From assembly GCF_937920985.1 (NCBI RefSeq), contig NZ_CALDXR010000029.1, positions 1-58,850 of the forward strand: a DNA stretch of 58,850 nt, read 5' to 3'. This DNA comes from an uncultured Phascolarctobacterium sp. Lineage in GTDB: Bacteria; Bacillota; Negativicutes; Acidaminococcales; Acidaminococcaceae. The notes beneath the pieces are model-generated. The model was not told the origin of the DNA, did not search any database, and saw nothing but the letters and a program-made list of their open reading frames with translations. Both the position numbers and the translations under genes were made by a program. Each line of letters begins with the position of its first letter. Position 1 is the first letter of the stretch. Positions 39,983 through 49,076 of the stretch are shown in pieces.

Positions 39983-42900
39983 CTATTCTGCTTTAACCTT
40001 AAACACAATCGCGTACAGCACCGGCAGTACCACCAGCGTCAGCAGCGTTGCTCCGGTCAGACCGCAGGCAATAGCCACAGCCATCGCATTCCAGAACTGG
40101 CTGGCGAACATCGGAATCAATCCCAGTACCGTAGTGAAGGCTGCCAGCATAATCGGACGGAAACGCACAATTGCTGATTCCGTAATCGCCTTGGCAGGCT
40201 CCATCCCGGCATCAAGATGCTGCTGAATCTGGTCAACCAGCACCATACTGTTACGGATAATCGTACCGGTGAGCGCCAGAATACCAAGCTCAGCCATAAA
40301 GCCCAAAGCGGAATTGAACAGCAGTAGGCCGAAGATAACGCCGATTATACCCATCGGCGCCGTCAGCATAATAACCAGCAGCTTGCGGATATCCTGCATC
40401 TGCAGCATAATCAGAACGACAATCAGCAGCAGCATCAGCGGTATAGGCTTCATCAGATAATTCAATGTATCGTTGCTGTCCTCCAGCGAACCGCCTACCT
40501 CGATGCTCATGCCGGCAGGCAGCTCCTTGCGCAGGGGCTCCAGCTCCTTATACACCTGCTTGGTAACATCGTTGCCGGTAACGCCGTCAACAATACCGCC
40601 GTTGACGGTAATCGTAGGACGCAGGTTGCGGCGCCAGATGATATTGTCCTCGCTGGTGTAATCAAGATGCGCAATTTGTGACAGCGGCACAGCGCCCTGG
40701 CTCGTAGGAATGGAGATAGTTTCCAGCTGCGAAATATCTGCGCGCTGGTCAGGCTGCAGGCGGAAAACGATACCAATCTGCTGGTCGCCCTCTAGGTAGG
40801 TTGCAACAGTATAACCGGATACCTGAGCCTGCAGAGCGTTGGCCACAGTCTGGCGCGTGAGCCCCATTTGCAGCAGCTTGTCATTGTCGACCTTCAGCTT
40901 AACTGCGTTGGTCTGCTCCAGCCAGTCAAGACGTGTCATGTTGACGTAGGGATTAGCGGCCATCACCTTGCGCACCTTTTGCGCATATTCCTTAACCTGC
41001 GCATCGCTGTTGCCGGTGACGCGGATCATAACAGGATAGGGAGCAGGCGGACCGAGCGGAATCGAGCGGGAGTAGACAATAGCCTCCGGCAAATGCTCGG
41101 CAGCCAACTCGCTGATGCGCTTCTCCAGCTTTTTGCGGTCCTCAACGCTCTTGGCTACAACTACGAGCTGTGCATAGTTATCACGCGGCTGCACCGGATC
41201 GATTACCAGCACAAAGCGCGGTGCGCTTTCGCCTACATAGGTGGAAACGTGGTCTAATTCTTTATCGTCCTTAATCAGATTCGTCAGCTTGCGTGCTGCG
41301 GCATCTGTAGTTTTAATCGAACTGCCCTCAGGCATATTAAGCTCTACCAAAAGCTCCGGACGTACGGAGGCGGGGAAGAATTCCTGGCTGACGAAGCGCA
41401 GCATGAACATGGAAAGTCCCAGCATCGCCAGCGTAATGCCGATAACTGTAATGCGGTGTCCCAATGCCCAGTGCAGCAGCTTGCGGAAGGCGCGGTAGAA
41501 GCTGTTGTCATAAGATTCCTGCTTGATAACGGTAGGACGGATCCATTCATAGCCCAATACCGGTGCCAAGGTTGCGGAAACAAGCCAGGACAGCATCAGG
41601 GTTACGGTCATAACCGGGAAAAGGCTGTAGGCAAATTCCGAAGCACTGGCCTTGGAAAAGGCAATCGGCATGAAGCCGAGGCAGGTAATGGTGGTGCCTG
41701 TCAGCAGCGGCCAGGCGCAGGTTTTGAAGGCATAGGAGGCTGCCTCCTTACGCGGCATGCCTTCAGACATTTTTACTTCCATCAGCTCCACGACGACGAT
41801 GGCGTCATCGACCAGCATACCAAGGGAAACAACCAGTGCGCCCAGGGATACCTTATGCAAATCGATGCCCAAAGCGAACATGGCGCAGAAGGAGCCTAAC
41901 AAAATCAGCGGGATGCAGCAGGAAATTACGTAACCGCTGCGGCGTCCGAGTGTCATCAGGCTGACTACCAGCACGATGATAATTGCCTCGTAAAGGCTTT
42001 CGGAGAATTCGCTGATGGATTTCTTTACGACCTCAGGCTGGTTGGCAACCTGATTAAGCTCCAGTCCGAGCGGCAGTTCCTTTTGGATACGGGCGATTTC
42101 CTTGGCAAGATTTTCGCCGAGCTTGATGTTATCGCCGCCGTCCTCCATAGAAAGAGCAATGCCGACTGCGGGCTTGCCGTTATAGTACATCATTGTTTCC
42201 GGCGGGTCTGCATAACCGCGGGTGATGGTTGCGATATCGCCCAGGCGGAAGACACGGCCGTTGGCATTGATGGGGATGGCAGCAATATTTTCCACGCTGT
42301 CGGGGCTGCCGGTAATGCGCAGGTAGGAGTTGGCTGTGTCGGCTTCAATCATACCGCTGGCATTGACCGAGGTCTGTGCTTTGATAGTGTTGGCAATACT
42401 GTTGATATCCAGTCCCAGCTGCGATAGCTTGGCGGTTTGCATCTGCACGAAGATTTTCTCCGGCTGAACACCTACCAGCTCAACCTTTTTGACATCAGGC
42501 ACGCTGAAGAAGTCCAGCTTAATTTTTTCGGCGTATTTACGCATATCCTCATAGGTGAAGCCGTCACCGGTAATTGCGTAGATATTGCCGTAAACATCAT
42601 CAAAACGGTCGTTATAAAACGGACCTACGGTACCCGACGGCAAGTCCTTCTTGCCGTCATTGACGATATTGCGCAGCTCCAGCCAGCGCTGACGTACCGT
42701 GTTGCCGGTAACCTCATCCTTGAGCGCTACGGTAATAACGCAGACGCCGGGGCGCGAATAGCTGGTGATTTTCTTAACCTGCGGCAAGCTTTGAATCTGC
42801 TTTTCCAACGTATTGGTCAGATGCATCTCGACATCTTTGGCGCTGGCACCGGGCCAGGCTGCGGATACTACCATCTGCTTGACGGCAAAGCTGGGGTCCT

Positions 42901-43030
42901 CGCTGCGTCCGAGCGATTTAAAGGAAAACATACCCATAATCAGCACAAGCACAGCAAAGAAGTAAACTAACTGGCGATGGTTAATAGCCCATTCTGCCCA
43001 GTTGGCATGATGCTTTTCGTTGTTTGACAT
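39983..43030 (-). CDS. RND efflux transporter (AcrB/HAE1-like inner-membrane pump)
   Basis: A 1015-residue proton-driven pump with the duplicated RND fold: helix, large periplasmic loop, six helices, repeated. The N-terminus has SLGRSEDPSFAVKQMVV, and the transmembrane proton-relay aspartates are in VSLGMLVDDAIVVVELME. The second half has FGLLLFNSALGFMAELGILALTG before the final helices. It is the second gene of an adaptor-pump operon (the adaptor's last base overlaps its ATG) controlled by a promoter next to a divergently placed tetR. No outer-membrane factor is encoded, so a TolC-like protein must come from elsewhere. The sequence resembles the heavy-efflux multidrug class; substrates unknown. 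Confidence 0.93.
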   Translation of the reverse strand: MSNNEKHHANWAEWAINHRQLVYFFAVLVLIMGMFSFKSLGRSEDPSFAVKQMVVSAAWPGASAKDVEMHLTNTLEKQIQSLPQVKKITSYSRPGVCVITVALKDEVTGNTVRQRWLELRNIVNDGKKDLPSGTVGPFYNDRFDDVYGNIYAITGDGFTYEDMRKYAEKIKLDFFSVPDVKKVELVGVQPEKIFVQMQTAKLSQLGLDINSIANTIKAQTSVNASGMIEADTANSYLRITGSPDSVENIAAIPINANGRVFRLGDIATITRGYADPPETMMYYNGKPAVGIALSMEDGGDNIKLGENLAKEIARIQKELPLGLELNQVANQPEVVKKSISEFSESLYEAIIIVLVVSLMTLGRRSGYVISCCIPLILLGSFCAMFALGIDLHKVSLGALVVSLGMLVDDAIVVVELMEVKMSEGMPRKEAASYAFKTCAWPLLTGTTITCLGFMPIAFSKASASEFAYSLFPVMTVTLMLSWLVSATLAPVLGYEWIRPTVIKQESYDNSFYRAFRKLLHWALGHRITVIGITLAMLGLSMFMLRFVSQEFFPASVRPELLVELNMPEGSSIKTTDAAARKLTNLIKDDKELDHVSTYVGESAPRFVLVIDPVQPRDNYAQLVVVAKSVEDRKKLEKRISELAAEHLPEAIVYSRSIPLGPPAPYPVMIRVTGNSDAQVKEYAQKVRKVMAANPYVNMTRLDWLEQTNAVKLKVDNDKLLQMGLTRQTVANALQAQVSGYTVATYLEGDQQIGIVFRLQPDQRADISQLETISIPTSQGAVPLSQIAHLDYTSEDNIIWRRNLRPTITVNGGIVDGVTGNDVTKQVYKELEPLRKELPAGMSIEVGGSLEDSNDTLNYLMKPIPLMLLLIVVLIMLQMQDIRKLLVIMLTAPMGIIGVIFGLLLFNSALGFMAELGILALTGTIIRNSMVLVDQIQQHLDAGMEPAKAITESAIVRFRPIMLAAFTTVLGLIPMFASQFWNAMAVAIACGLTGATLLTLVVLPVLYAIVFKVKAE

Positions 43031-44145
43031 CAGATATCACCGCCTTTGGTCAGACGTACCTGTTGGTTATCGACAAGCTTGCTGAGGCCGGCGGTTATCA
43101 GAATATCACCCTTGTTTAAGCCGCCTGCCAGACGCACATTGTTGCCTACGTAGCCGGCAACCTTAACGTCCTGCAGCACAGCGCGGTTATTGCGCACCAG
43201 CCAGACCTGTGTCTTGCCGTTCACCTGATACAGCGCCGTAGCGGGGATAACAAGCTCGTCCGCTGCTGCCGCAGCGTCCTTAAAGCTGACCTTGGCAGTC
43301 ATGCCGAGCTTGGCTGCTGCAGGCAGCTGCGGCACCGCAACGCGCACCTTATAGGTACGTGTAATGCTGTCGGCAATAGGCGAAATTTCGCGGACAGTGC
43401 CCTTCGCCGTAACATCGGGAAGCGCCCAGAAGCTGATTTCTGCCTGCTGGCCGATACTTAGCTTGACGTTTTCCGGCACATTAATCTGGATTTCTCGTTC
43501 ACCGCTGCGCACGATGGTGACCATCGGCGTACCGGCTGCCGTTACCTGGCCTGCTTCGCCGGTGATGGCTGCCACAACGCCGTCGGCATCACTCGTCAGC
43601 TGCGTGTAGCCAAGCTGGTTGCCGCTGGCGTTGGCGTTGGCCTGTGCCTGACGCAGCGCAGCATTGGCTGCCTCTAGCTGGGTGTTGTATTGGTCGCGCG
43701 TTGCTTCGCTTACAGCACCGCCGGCATACAGCTTGTTAAAGCGTGCTGCATTGTCGGCTGCCAGCTTTTGGTTGGCAATGGCAGATGCCAGCTGCGCATT
43801 GGCTGCTTCTACGCTCTGGTTTACATCCTTCGGGTCGATGGTCATCAGGATCTGGCCGGCGTGTACCCGGTCGCCGACGTTGACAAGACGGGAAGCAATT
43901 CTGCCGGCAGTCTGGAAGGCCAGCTGGCTTTCGTAGCGCCCGCGTACCTCGCCTGGATAGACGGTGGAGGAATCGACAATGCTTTCGCCAATCGTCATAG
44001 TCCGGACGATGGGGATGTAGTTTGCCTCCTGCGGCTTATGCGTAATACTGCTGTAAAGCTGCCAGCCTGCGGCTGCCAGTATGACAACGGCAGCTCCGGC
44101 AGCGAGTTTCTTTTTATCAGGAAGTTTTTCCATAATAGACTGCAT
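43030..44145 (-). CDS. RND periplasmic adaptor (membrane fusion protein)
   Basis: A 371-residue adaptor with an N-terminal anchor helix (KKLAAGAAVVILAAAGWQLY), a lipoyl half-motif ending VGDRVHAGQILMTIDPKDV, a short alpha-hairpin (about residues 105-175, Ala/Gln/Asn-rich), the second lipoyl half (LTSDADGVVAAITGEAGQVTAAGTPM) and beta-barrel and membrane-proximal domains. It has no lipobox. ATG 44145 follows GGGAG. It couples the RND pump to an outer-membrane channel. Confidence 0.92.
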   Translation of the reverse strand: MQSIMEKLPDKKKLAAGAAVVILAAAGWQLYSSITHKPQEANYIPIVRTMTIGESIVDSSTVYPGEVRGRYESQLAFQTAGRIASRLVNVGDRVHAGQILMTIDPKDVNQSVEAANAQLASAIANQKLAADNAARFNKLYAGGAVSEATRDQYNTQLEAANAALRQAQANANASGNQLGYTQLTSDADGVVAAITGEAGQVTAAGTPMVTIVRSGEREIQINVPENVKLSIGQQAEISFWALPDVTAKGTVREISPIADSITRTYKVRVAVPQLPAAAKLGMTAKVSFKDAAAAADELVIPATALYQVNGKTQVWLVRNNRAVLQDVKVAGYVGNNVRLAGGLNKGDILITAGLSKLVDNQQVRLTKGGDI

Positions 44146-44206
44146 GATTTAACAGCTCCCTTGCAGAAAAGTTTTATTGTTGTAAAATTTTTAATCGTTC
44201 AATTAA

Positions 44207-44235
44207 ATTATAGGTTGTAATGTAGACAGCGTCAA
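44207..44235 (-). promoter_or_regulatory. Promoter of the RND efflux operon
   Basis: On the minus strand TTGACG (44235-44230), 17 bases, TATAAT (44212-44207). TTAAT-CGTTCA-ATTAA (44191-44206) lies just downstream of the -10 and is a possible repressor site. Confidence 0.8.
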
Positions 44236-44251
44236 GCAACAAAGTTGTAAA

Positions 44252-44280
44252 CAAAAATAAAGCTGCCGGAAAGCAGCTTT
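44252..44280 (-). terminator. Terminator of the second tetR gene
   Basis: On the minus strand AAAGCTGC pairs with GCAGCTTT around a six-base loop and runs into a T-rich tail. It isolates tetR from the RND promoter immediately after it. Confidence 0.8.
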
Positions 44281-44295
44281 GTTTAAGGAATATAT

Positions 44296-44904
44296 TTATT
44301 TTTTGCTAAGCGATGCAAGGTAGGTGTTGAGCGCTTGCAGCAGATAATCCAGCTCTGCGCCGTTTTTGAAATTGCCCAGCTCGCAGATATGGCTATGCAT
44401 CAGAAAGAAGAACATGATAATACCTTCCAGCGTGAAGGCAACGTGGGTTGCTTTGATATCTGCAACGATTTCGCCGCACGCAATCGCTTCCTCAACCAGC
44501 TCCGTCATGAACTGGTGGATGCGGTACAGCTTGCTGCGCACATAGTTTTCAAACATGGGCTGTGGTGTCAGCAGCTCGCGGTAAATCAGGTGAATGTTAT
44601 AGGGGTTCTGCTGCTGCATTTCGGCAATGCCGTCTACATAGGTTCGCAGCTTGGTCAGCGGTGAACCTGGCTGCTGACGGATTTTGTCCTGCAGCTTCAG
44701 AAATTTTTCGGCCTCGGTATATAAAACCTCCTGATATAAATTCTTCTTGCCACCGAAATAATAGGAAATCAATGCGCTGTTGACGCCGCTGGCAACAGAA
44801 ATCTGCTTGATGGACACGGCAGCAAAGCTGTCCATGGCAAACAGCTTGGTTGCGGCTTCAAGAATTTTATCAGCAGAGTTGAGATTAGGACTTTCATCTA
44901 TCAT
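44296..44904 (-). CDS. TetR/AcrR-family regulator next to the RND operon
   Basis: A 202-residue repressor with the DNA-binding domain at residues 8-55 (ILEAATKLFAMDSFAAVSIKQISVASGVNSALISYYFGGKKNLYQEVL) and a helical ligand domain resembling CerR/DUF1956-type C-termini. It lies upstream of the RND adaptor and pump on the same strand but has its own promoter and terminator, so it is a separate unit likely controlling the pump. The inverted repeat at 45011-45037 may be part of its own control. Confidence 0.9.
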   Translation of the reverse strand: MIDESPNLNSADKILEAATKLFAMDSFAAVSIKQISVASGVNSALISYYFGGKKNLYQEVLYTEAEKFLKLQDKIRQQPGSPLTKLRTYVDGIAEMQQQNPYNIHLIYRELLTPQPMFENYVRSKLYRIHQFMTELVEEAIACGEIVADIKATHVAFTLEGIIMFFFLMHSHICELGNFKNGAELDYLLQALNTYLASLSKK

Positions 44905-44944
44905 ATAATGTAATACCTCTTTGGAATAAATAATGTATGAATAT

Positions 44945-44973
44945 ATTATACACGATTTGGGCGCAGATGTAAG
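44945..44973 (-). promoter_or_regulatory. Probable promoter of the second tetR gene
   Basis: On the minus strand CTTACA (44973-44968), 17 bases, TATAAT (44950-44945). The -10 is perfect; the -35 matches four of six. Confidence 0.55.
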
Positions 44974-45010
44974 CTGATTTTGTTAAAAAAGTTGAATTGC
45001 GAAAATGTTA

Positions 45011-45037
45011 TAACGAACATAAAAATTTTGTTCGTTA
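45011..45037. promoter_or_regulatory. Inverted repeat TAACGAAC-N11-GTTCGTTA
   Basis: Perfect 8-base arms in the divergent gap between tetR and rmuC, ending six bases before the rmuC -35. It is a candidate operator for either gene. Confidence 0.55.
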
Positions 45038-45042
45038 ATCTG

Positions 45043-45071
45043 TTGGCTATGTGGTTGATTTCTGCTATAAT
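45043..45071 (+). promoter_or_regulatory. Promoter of rmuC
   Basis: TTGGCT (45043-45048), 17 bases, TATAAT (45066-45071). Transcription would begin near 45078, which excludes the upstream GTG 45051 as the rmuC start. Confidence 0.75.
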
Positions 45072-45101
45072 AAAAAAATAACGGAGGTCACTATAAAAGA
45101 A

Positions 45102-46238
45102 ATGAGTACATTAGCTATAGCTTTGATGATTGTCATAGCCTTGCTTTTGGCAGGTGTGATAATATTATTGATACAGGGACGGCCCAAGGCTGATATGACA
45201 GCGCAGCGGCTGGAGCTTTTGGAGCGCAGGCTGTCGGAAAGCATGTATGACCTGCGCGGCGAGCAGAGCACGCTGGCGCGGGCAGCACGCCTGGAAAACC
45301 AGGCGGCGAGCGACAGGCTGAGCGAGCAGATTGACAAGCGGGTGGCACGTCTGGCGGATATGACGGACCAAAACCTGGAGCGCATCCGCATGACTGTGGA
45401 CGAGCGCCTTAATCAATCGCTGGAGCAGAAGTTCGCGCAGGTCAACAAATGCCTGGGCGAGGTACACCAGTCCTTGGGACAGATGCAGAGCCTTTCCTGC
45501 GGCGTGGACGAGCTGCGGCGCGTTCTTTCGAACGTCAAGGTGCGTGGCACCTGGGGTGAAATGCAGTTGGGCAATATCCTCAAGGATATTCTTGACCGTG
45601 CAAGATATGTAGAAAATGCTGAGGTGCGTCCGCACAGCGGCCTGCGCGTGGAATATGCCCTGCGTTTGCCGGGGCAGCGGGAGCAGGAGGTGCTGTTGCC
45701 AATTGATGCCAAGTTTCCGCTGGAGGATTACCAACGCCTGCAGCAGGCGCGTGAGGCCGGTGATACGCAGTCAGCGGATGCAGCGGCGAAGCAGCTGGAG
45801 CGACGCTTGAAGAGCGAAGCGAAGGATATTTGCGAAAAATATATCTGCCCGCCGTATTCGACGGATTTTGCCGTAATGTATCTGCCGAGCGAGGGCTTGT
45901 TTGCGGAGGCTTTGGCTTTGCCGGGACTGGCCGAGGAGCTGCAGCTGAAATTCAGAGTTTGCGTGGCGGGGCCTACGACGCTGGCAGCGTTGGTCAACAG
46001 CCTGCAGCTGGGTTTCCGTACCTTGGCGGTGCAGCAGCGTACTACCGAGGTATGGCAGCTGCTGAACAAGGTGAAGCAGGAGCTTGCCGGCTTGGAAGCA
46101 GCCCTTGATAAAACAGCCAAAAAGCTGGAGGAGGGGCAGAATGCTCTGCATACAACCAAGCGCTATACAGCACGCTTGCAGAAGCAGCTGGATGCTGTGC
46201 AGCTGCTAGATGAGGAAAAGCATCATGATAAAGAATAA
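45102..46238 (+). CDS. rmuC: DNA recombination protein RmuC homologue
   Basis: A 378-residue protein with an N-terminal membrane helix (TLAIALMIVIALLLAGVIILL), a coiled coil (about residues 30-120) and the RmuC domain (about 130-345) containing VRGTWGEMQLGNILKDIL and PIDAKFPLEDYQRL, an acidic nuclease-like core. In E. coli RmuC limits inversions at short repeats; the biochemical activity is not firmly established. ATG 45102 follows GGAGG and lies downstream of the promoter. The C-terminal tail is a further coiled coil. The next small gene overlaps its end. Confidence 0.9.
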   Translation: MSTLAIALMIVIALLLAGVIILLIQGRPKADMTAQRLELLERRLSESMYDLRGEQSTLARAARLENQAASDRLSEQIDKRVARLADMTDQNLERIRMTVDERLNQSLEQKFAQVNKCLGEVHQSLGQMQSLSCGVDELRRVLSNVKVRGTWGEMQLGNILKDILDRARYVENAEVRPHSGLRVEYALRLPGQREQEVLLPIDAKFPLEDYQRLQQAREAGDTQSADAAAKQLERRLKSEAKDICEKYICPPYSTDFAVMYLPSEGLFAEALALPGLAEELQLKFRVCVAGPTTLAALVNSLQLGFRTLAVQQRTTEVWQLLNKVKQELAGLEAALDKTAKKLEEGQNALHTTKRYTARLQKQLDAVQLLDEEKHHDKE

Positions 46239-46440
46239 TGAGCCTCATCCCTATAAAAAGCCGCCGCTGTGGGTACAGATATTATTGTGGGCCTACGGCT
46301 TTATGTGGCTGAATATGATTTTTGTTACGGGCTTAAACAGCCTGTATCTCGGTTATATAGATTATGACAGCGGCAGCATTGCCTTCGCCATGACCTGTGG
46401 CTTTTGGCTGATTTTCAAATATTTGCCGCGCTTGCTTTAA
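46225..46440 (+). CDS. Small hypothetical membrane protein
   Basis: A 71-residue protein with two hydrophobic segments (VQILLWAYGFMWLNMIFVTG and SIAFAMTCGFWLIFKYL) after a basic N-terminus. It overlaps the 3' end of rmuC by 14 bases in another frame, with GAGGAAAAG before ATG 46225. I do not recognise it. The overlap and spacing suggest translation from the rmuC message. Confidence 0.6.
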   Translation: MIKNNEPHPYKKPPLWVQILLWAYGFMWLNMIFVTGLNSLYLGYIDYDSGSIAFAMTCGFWLIFKYLPRLL

Positions 46441-46455
46441 GAGGGGGAATTTATC

Positions 46456-46959
46456 ATGGAGCAATGGGATATTTATGACAGTGAACGCCGTCTTACCGGA
46501 CGGACAATGAAAAAGAATGACTGGATACTGCAGGACGGTGAATACCATCTGACAGTGCTTGGTGTTGTGCGTAACACCGACGGACGCTTTCTGATTACCA
46601 GACGTGTGCTGACGAAGGCCTGGGCTGCCGGCTGGTGGGAGGTTCCCGGCGGTGCGGTGCAGGCGGGTGAAAGCTCACGCGAGGCTGTAAACCGCGAGGT
46701 GTGGGAGGAAACAGGTCTGGATGTTTCTGCCTGCGTTGGCGGGCCGGCGCTTACCTATCACCGCGAAAATCCGGGTGAGGGCGACAATTATTTCGTCGAC
46801 TGCTATCTCTTTACGTTGCCTTTTGCACCGGAGCAGGTAAAAATTCGCCATAATGAGGCGCTGGAATATAAGCTGGCGACGTTAGAGGAAATTCAGGAGC
46901 TGGCGCAACAGGGAATTTTTTTACATTATGACAGCATTAAGGATGTTTTTGCAAAATAA
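46456..46959 (+). CDS. NUDIX hydrolase
   Basis: A 167-residue nucleoside-diphosphate-X pyrophosphatase. The Nudix box GAVQAGESSREAVNREVWEE followed by TGL matches G-x5-E-x7-R-E-U-x-E-E-x-G-U. The start with WDIYDSERRLTGRTM resembles Nudix proteins related to isopentenyl-diphosphate isomerase-like or YfcD-type enzymes. The substrate cannot be assigned. GAGGGGG precedes ATG. Confidence 0.9.
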   Translation: MEQWDIYDSERRLTGRTMKKNDWILQDGEYHLTVLGVVRNTDGRFLITRRVLTKAWAAGWWEVPGGAVQAGESSREAVNREVWEETGLDVSACVGGPALTYHRENPGEGDNYFVDCYLFTLPFAPEQVKIRHNEALEYKLATLEEIQELAQQGIFLHYDSIKDVFAK

Positions 46960-46981
46960 AGCTATCTGCTGGCGTTTGCTG

Positions 46982-47010
46982 TTGAAAAAACACAGCTGGC
47001 GTGGTAAAAT
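46982..47010 (+). promoter_or_regulatory. Promoter of yebC
   Basis: TTGAAA (46982-46987), 17 bases, TAAAAT (47005-47010). Confidence 0.75.
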
Positions 47011-47065
47011 ATTATGGTAAATGCTTAAATAAATATGGCAAAGAGAAAGTTTGGAGGAATTTACA

Positions 47066-47806
47066 ATGTCAGGACATTCTAAATGGGCGAACATTAAACA
47101 TAAAAAAGGCAAGGCTGACGCTCTGCGCGGCAAAATCACTACTAAAATCAGTCGCGAAATCACCATTGCTGTTCGTATGGGTGGTGCTGATCCTACCGGT
47201 AACATGAAGCTGAAGCTGGCTCTGTCCAAAGCTAAGGCTAACAATATCCCGAAAGACAACATTCAACGTGCAATCCAAAAGGGTGCAGGTGCTCTGGAAG
47301 GCCAAAGCTTCGAAGAGATTACCTATGAAGGCTACGGTCCTGCAGGCGTTGCTATGATGGTTAGCTGCCTGACCGATAACCGTAACCGTACCGCTGCTGA
47401 TGTACGTCACGTATTTTCCAAGCACGGCGGCAACCTGGGTGCCAGCGGCTGTGTAAGCTACATGTTCAAACAAAAAGGTATCTTCGCAGTTAGCGCTGAA
47501 ACCGGTGTTAGCGAAGACGATCTGATGATGATCGCTCTGGATGCTGGCGCTGAGGATATCAAGAGCAGTGAAGACGGCTTCGAAATCATTACCGATCCGG
47601 CTGCTTATGACGATGTAGAAAAGGCTTTGGCTGATAACAATATTGAAGTTGCAATGTCCGAAATCACCATGGTACCTGATACTATGGCTGAGCTGTCCGG
47701 TGAGGACGCTGAAAAGGTTCAGAAGATGCTGGACGCATTGGATGATTGCGATGATGTACAAGACGTTTACACCAACGCTGACTTGCCGGAAGACGACGAG
47801 GAATAA
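47066..47806 (+). CDS. yebC: YebC/TACO1-family protein
   Basis: A 246-residue protein of the universal YebC family, described as transcription regulators (PmpR) and more recently as translation factors easing ribosome stalling on proline stretches. The signature MSGHSKWANIKHKKGKAD opens the protein, and GYGPAGVAMMV and TDNRNRTAADVRHVFSKHGGNLG follow. ATG 47066 has GGAGG at 47053-47057. It has its own promoter and a terminator before ruvC, as expected for the common yebC-ruvC order. Confidence 0.95.
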   Translation: MSGHSKWANIKHKKGKADALRGKITTKISREITIAVRMGGADPTGNMKLKLALSKAKANNIPKDNIQRAIQKGAGALEGQSFEEITYEGYGPAGVAMMVSCLTDNRNRTAADVRHVFSKHGGNLGASGCVSYMFKQKGIFAVSAETGVSEDDLMMIALDAGAEDIKSSEDGFEIITDPAAYDDVEKALADNNIEVAMSEITMVPDTMAELSGEDAEKVQKMLDALDDCDDVQDVYTNADLPEDDEE

Positions 47807-47857
47807 TATTATTATTACGAAGTAACTGCAATATGCGCGAAGCATAGTTGCAGAAAG

Positions 47858-47892
47858 GAAAGCAGGCAGTTGATGTCTGCTTTCTGTTTTTT
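47858..47892 (+). terminator. Terminator of yebC
   Basis: GAAAGCAG pairs with CTGCTTTC and is followed by TGTTTTTT. A second weaker hairpin (CTGCAA/TTGCAG) lies just before it. Confidence 0.85.
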
Positions 47893-47903
47893 GAGAGGTT
47901 TTT

Positions 47904-48398
47904 ATGCTGGTTTTAGGAATTGACCCTGGTACCGCCATTTGCGGTTATGGCCTGGTAGATATGACAGGCAACCGTCTGCGCCCGGTTTTTTACGGCTCGG
48001 TGCTGACGGATAAGGACATGCTGCCTGAGCTGAGGCTGAAGAAGATTTACGATGATATTTCAGATATCATAGAACACTTTAAGCCAGATTTGCTGAGTAT
48101 TGAAAAGCTGTTTTTCAACCGCAACGTGACTACTGCGATTCCTGTAGGACAGGCACGCGGCGTTGTGCTTTTGGCTGCTGCCAACAAGGGACTGCCGGTG
48201 ATGGAGTTTACGCCGATGCAGATTAAGCTGTCGGTAGTAGGCACAGGCAGTGCGACGAAGGAGCAGGTTATCTATATGGTGATGCATCTGCTCAATATCC
48301 GCGAAAAAATTAAACCGGATGATACGGCAGATGCGCTGGCAGCGGCAATCTGCGGCATCAATACTGCGTCTACGCGCAGATGGCAGGAGGGCAGATAA
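47904..48398 (+). CDS. ruvC: Holliday junction resolvase RuvC
   Basis: A 164-residue endonuclease that cuts Holliday junctions. The acidic catalytic residues lie in LGIDPGTAICGYG (Asp7), LLSIEKLFFNRN (Glu67) and KPDDTADALAAA near the C-terminus. GAGAGG precedes ATG. Its stop abuts the ruvA start. Confidence 0.97.
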   Translation: MLVLGIDPGTAICGYGLVDMTGNRLRPVFYGSVLTDKDMLPELRLKKIYDDISDIIEHFKPDLLSIEKLFFNRNVTTAIPVGQARGVVLLAAANKGLPVMEFTPMQIKLSVVGTGSATKEQVIYMVMHLLNIREKIKPDDTADALAAAICGINTASTRRWQEGR

Positions 48399-49001
48399 AT
48401 GATAGGTTCATTGAAGGGCACTGTTGACAGCCTGGGCATAGACAACTGCATAATCGAAACGGCAGGCGGCGTAGGCTACCGTGTTTTCATGCCGGCAGCA
48501 CAGCTGGCACAGCTGACGCAGGGTGCATCCGTACGCCTGCACATCCACACGGCGGTACGCGAGGATGCCATTGTTCTTTACGGCTTTTTGAGCCAAGAAT
48601 ATTATGACCTCTTTGAGCTGCTGCTGACTATCAGCGGCGTAGGGCCCAAGATGGCCTTGGGTATTTTATCAGCAGTCAAGCCCGATGACTTTTATCTGGC
48701 GGTGCAGAGCCGCGATATCAAGGTGCTCACTAAGCTGCCGGGTATCGGCAAAAAGACGGCGGAGCGCCTGCTGCTGGAATTGAAGGACAAGGTCGGCCCC
48801 GTGGCCGCCGAAAGCGCTGACAGCTTCGGCGAAGCAGTAGCTGCCGGAGGCAGCGGAGCGGTAGCGGAGGCTATTGAAGCACTTGCTTCCCTTGGCTACA
48901 GCAACAGCGAGATTATGCCCGTAATCAAGAAAATCGAAGGCGCAGAGAGCAAGACGAGCGAGGAAATTCTGAAGCAGGCCTTAAGACTGATGATGAAGTA
49001 A
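48399..49001 (+). CDS. ruvA: Holliday junction DNA helicase subunit RuvA
   Basis: A 200-residue junction-binding tetramer subunit: OB-fold (residues 1-62), two helix-hairpin-helix motifs (LLTISGVGPKMALGILS and LTKLPGIGKKTAERLL), an acidic linker and a C-terminal domain that contacts RuvB. It begins directly after the ruvC stop. Confidence 0.97.
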   Translation: MIGSLKGTVDSLGIDNCIIETAGGVGYRVFMPAAQLAQLTQGASVRLHIHTAVREDAIVLYGFLSQEYYDLFELLLTISGVGPKMALGILSAVKPDDFYLAVQSRDIKVLTKLPGIGKKTAERLLLELKDKVGPVAAESADSFGEAVAAGGSGAVAEAIEALASLGYSNSEIMPVIKKIEGAESKTSEEILKQALRLMMK

Positions 49002-49076
49002 TTTCCCGTAGATAAATCGTCTGGCGGTATTTGAGCCTGCAGCAGTAGGCTGCAAAAGGCTTACTAGGAGGTACTT

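Noticed and set aside
45051..45101. Upstream GTG start for rmuC
   Set aside because: It lies inside the rmuC promoter (TATAAT at 45066-45071), before the start of transcription.
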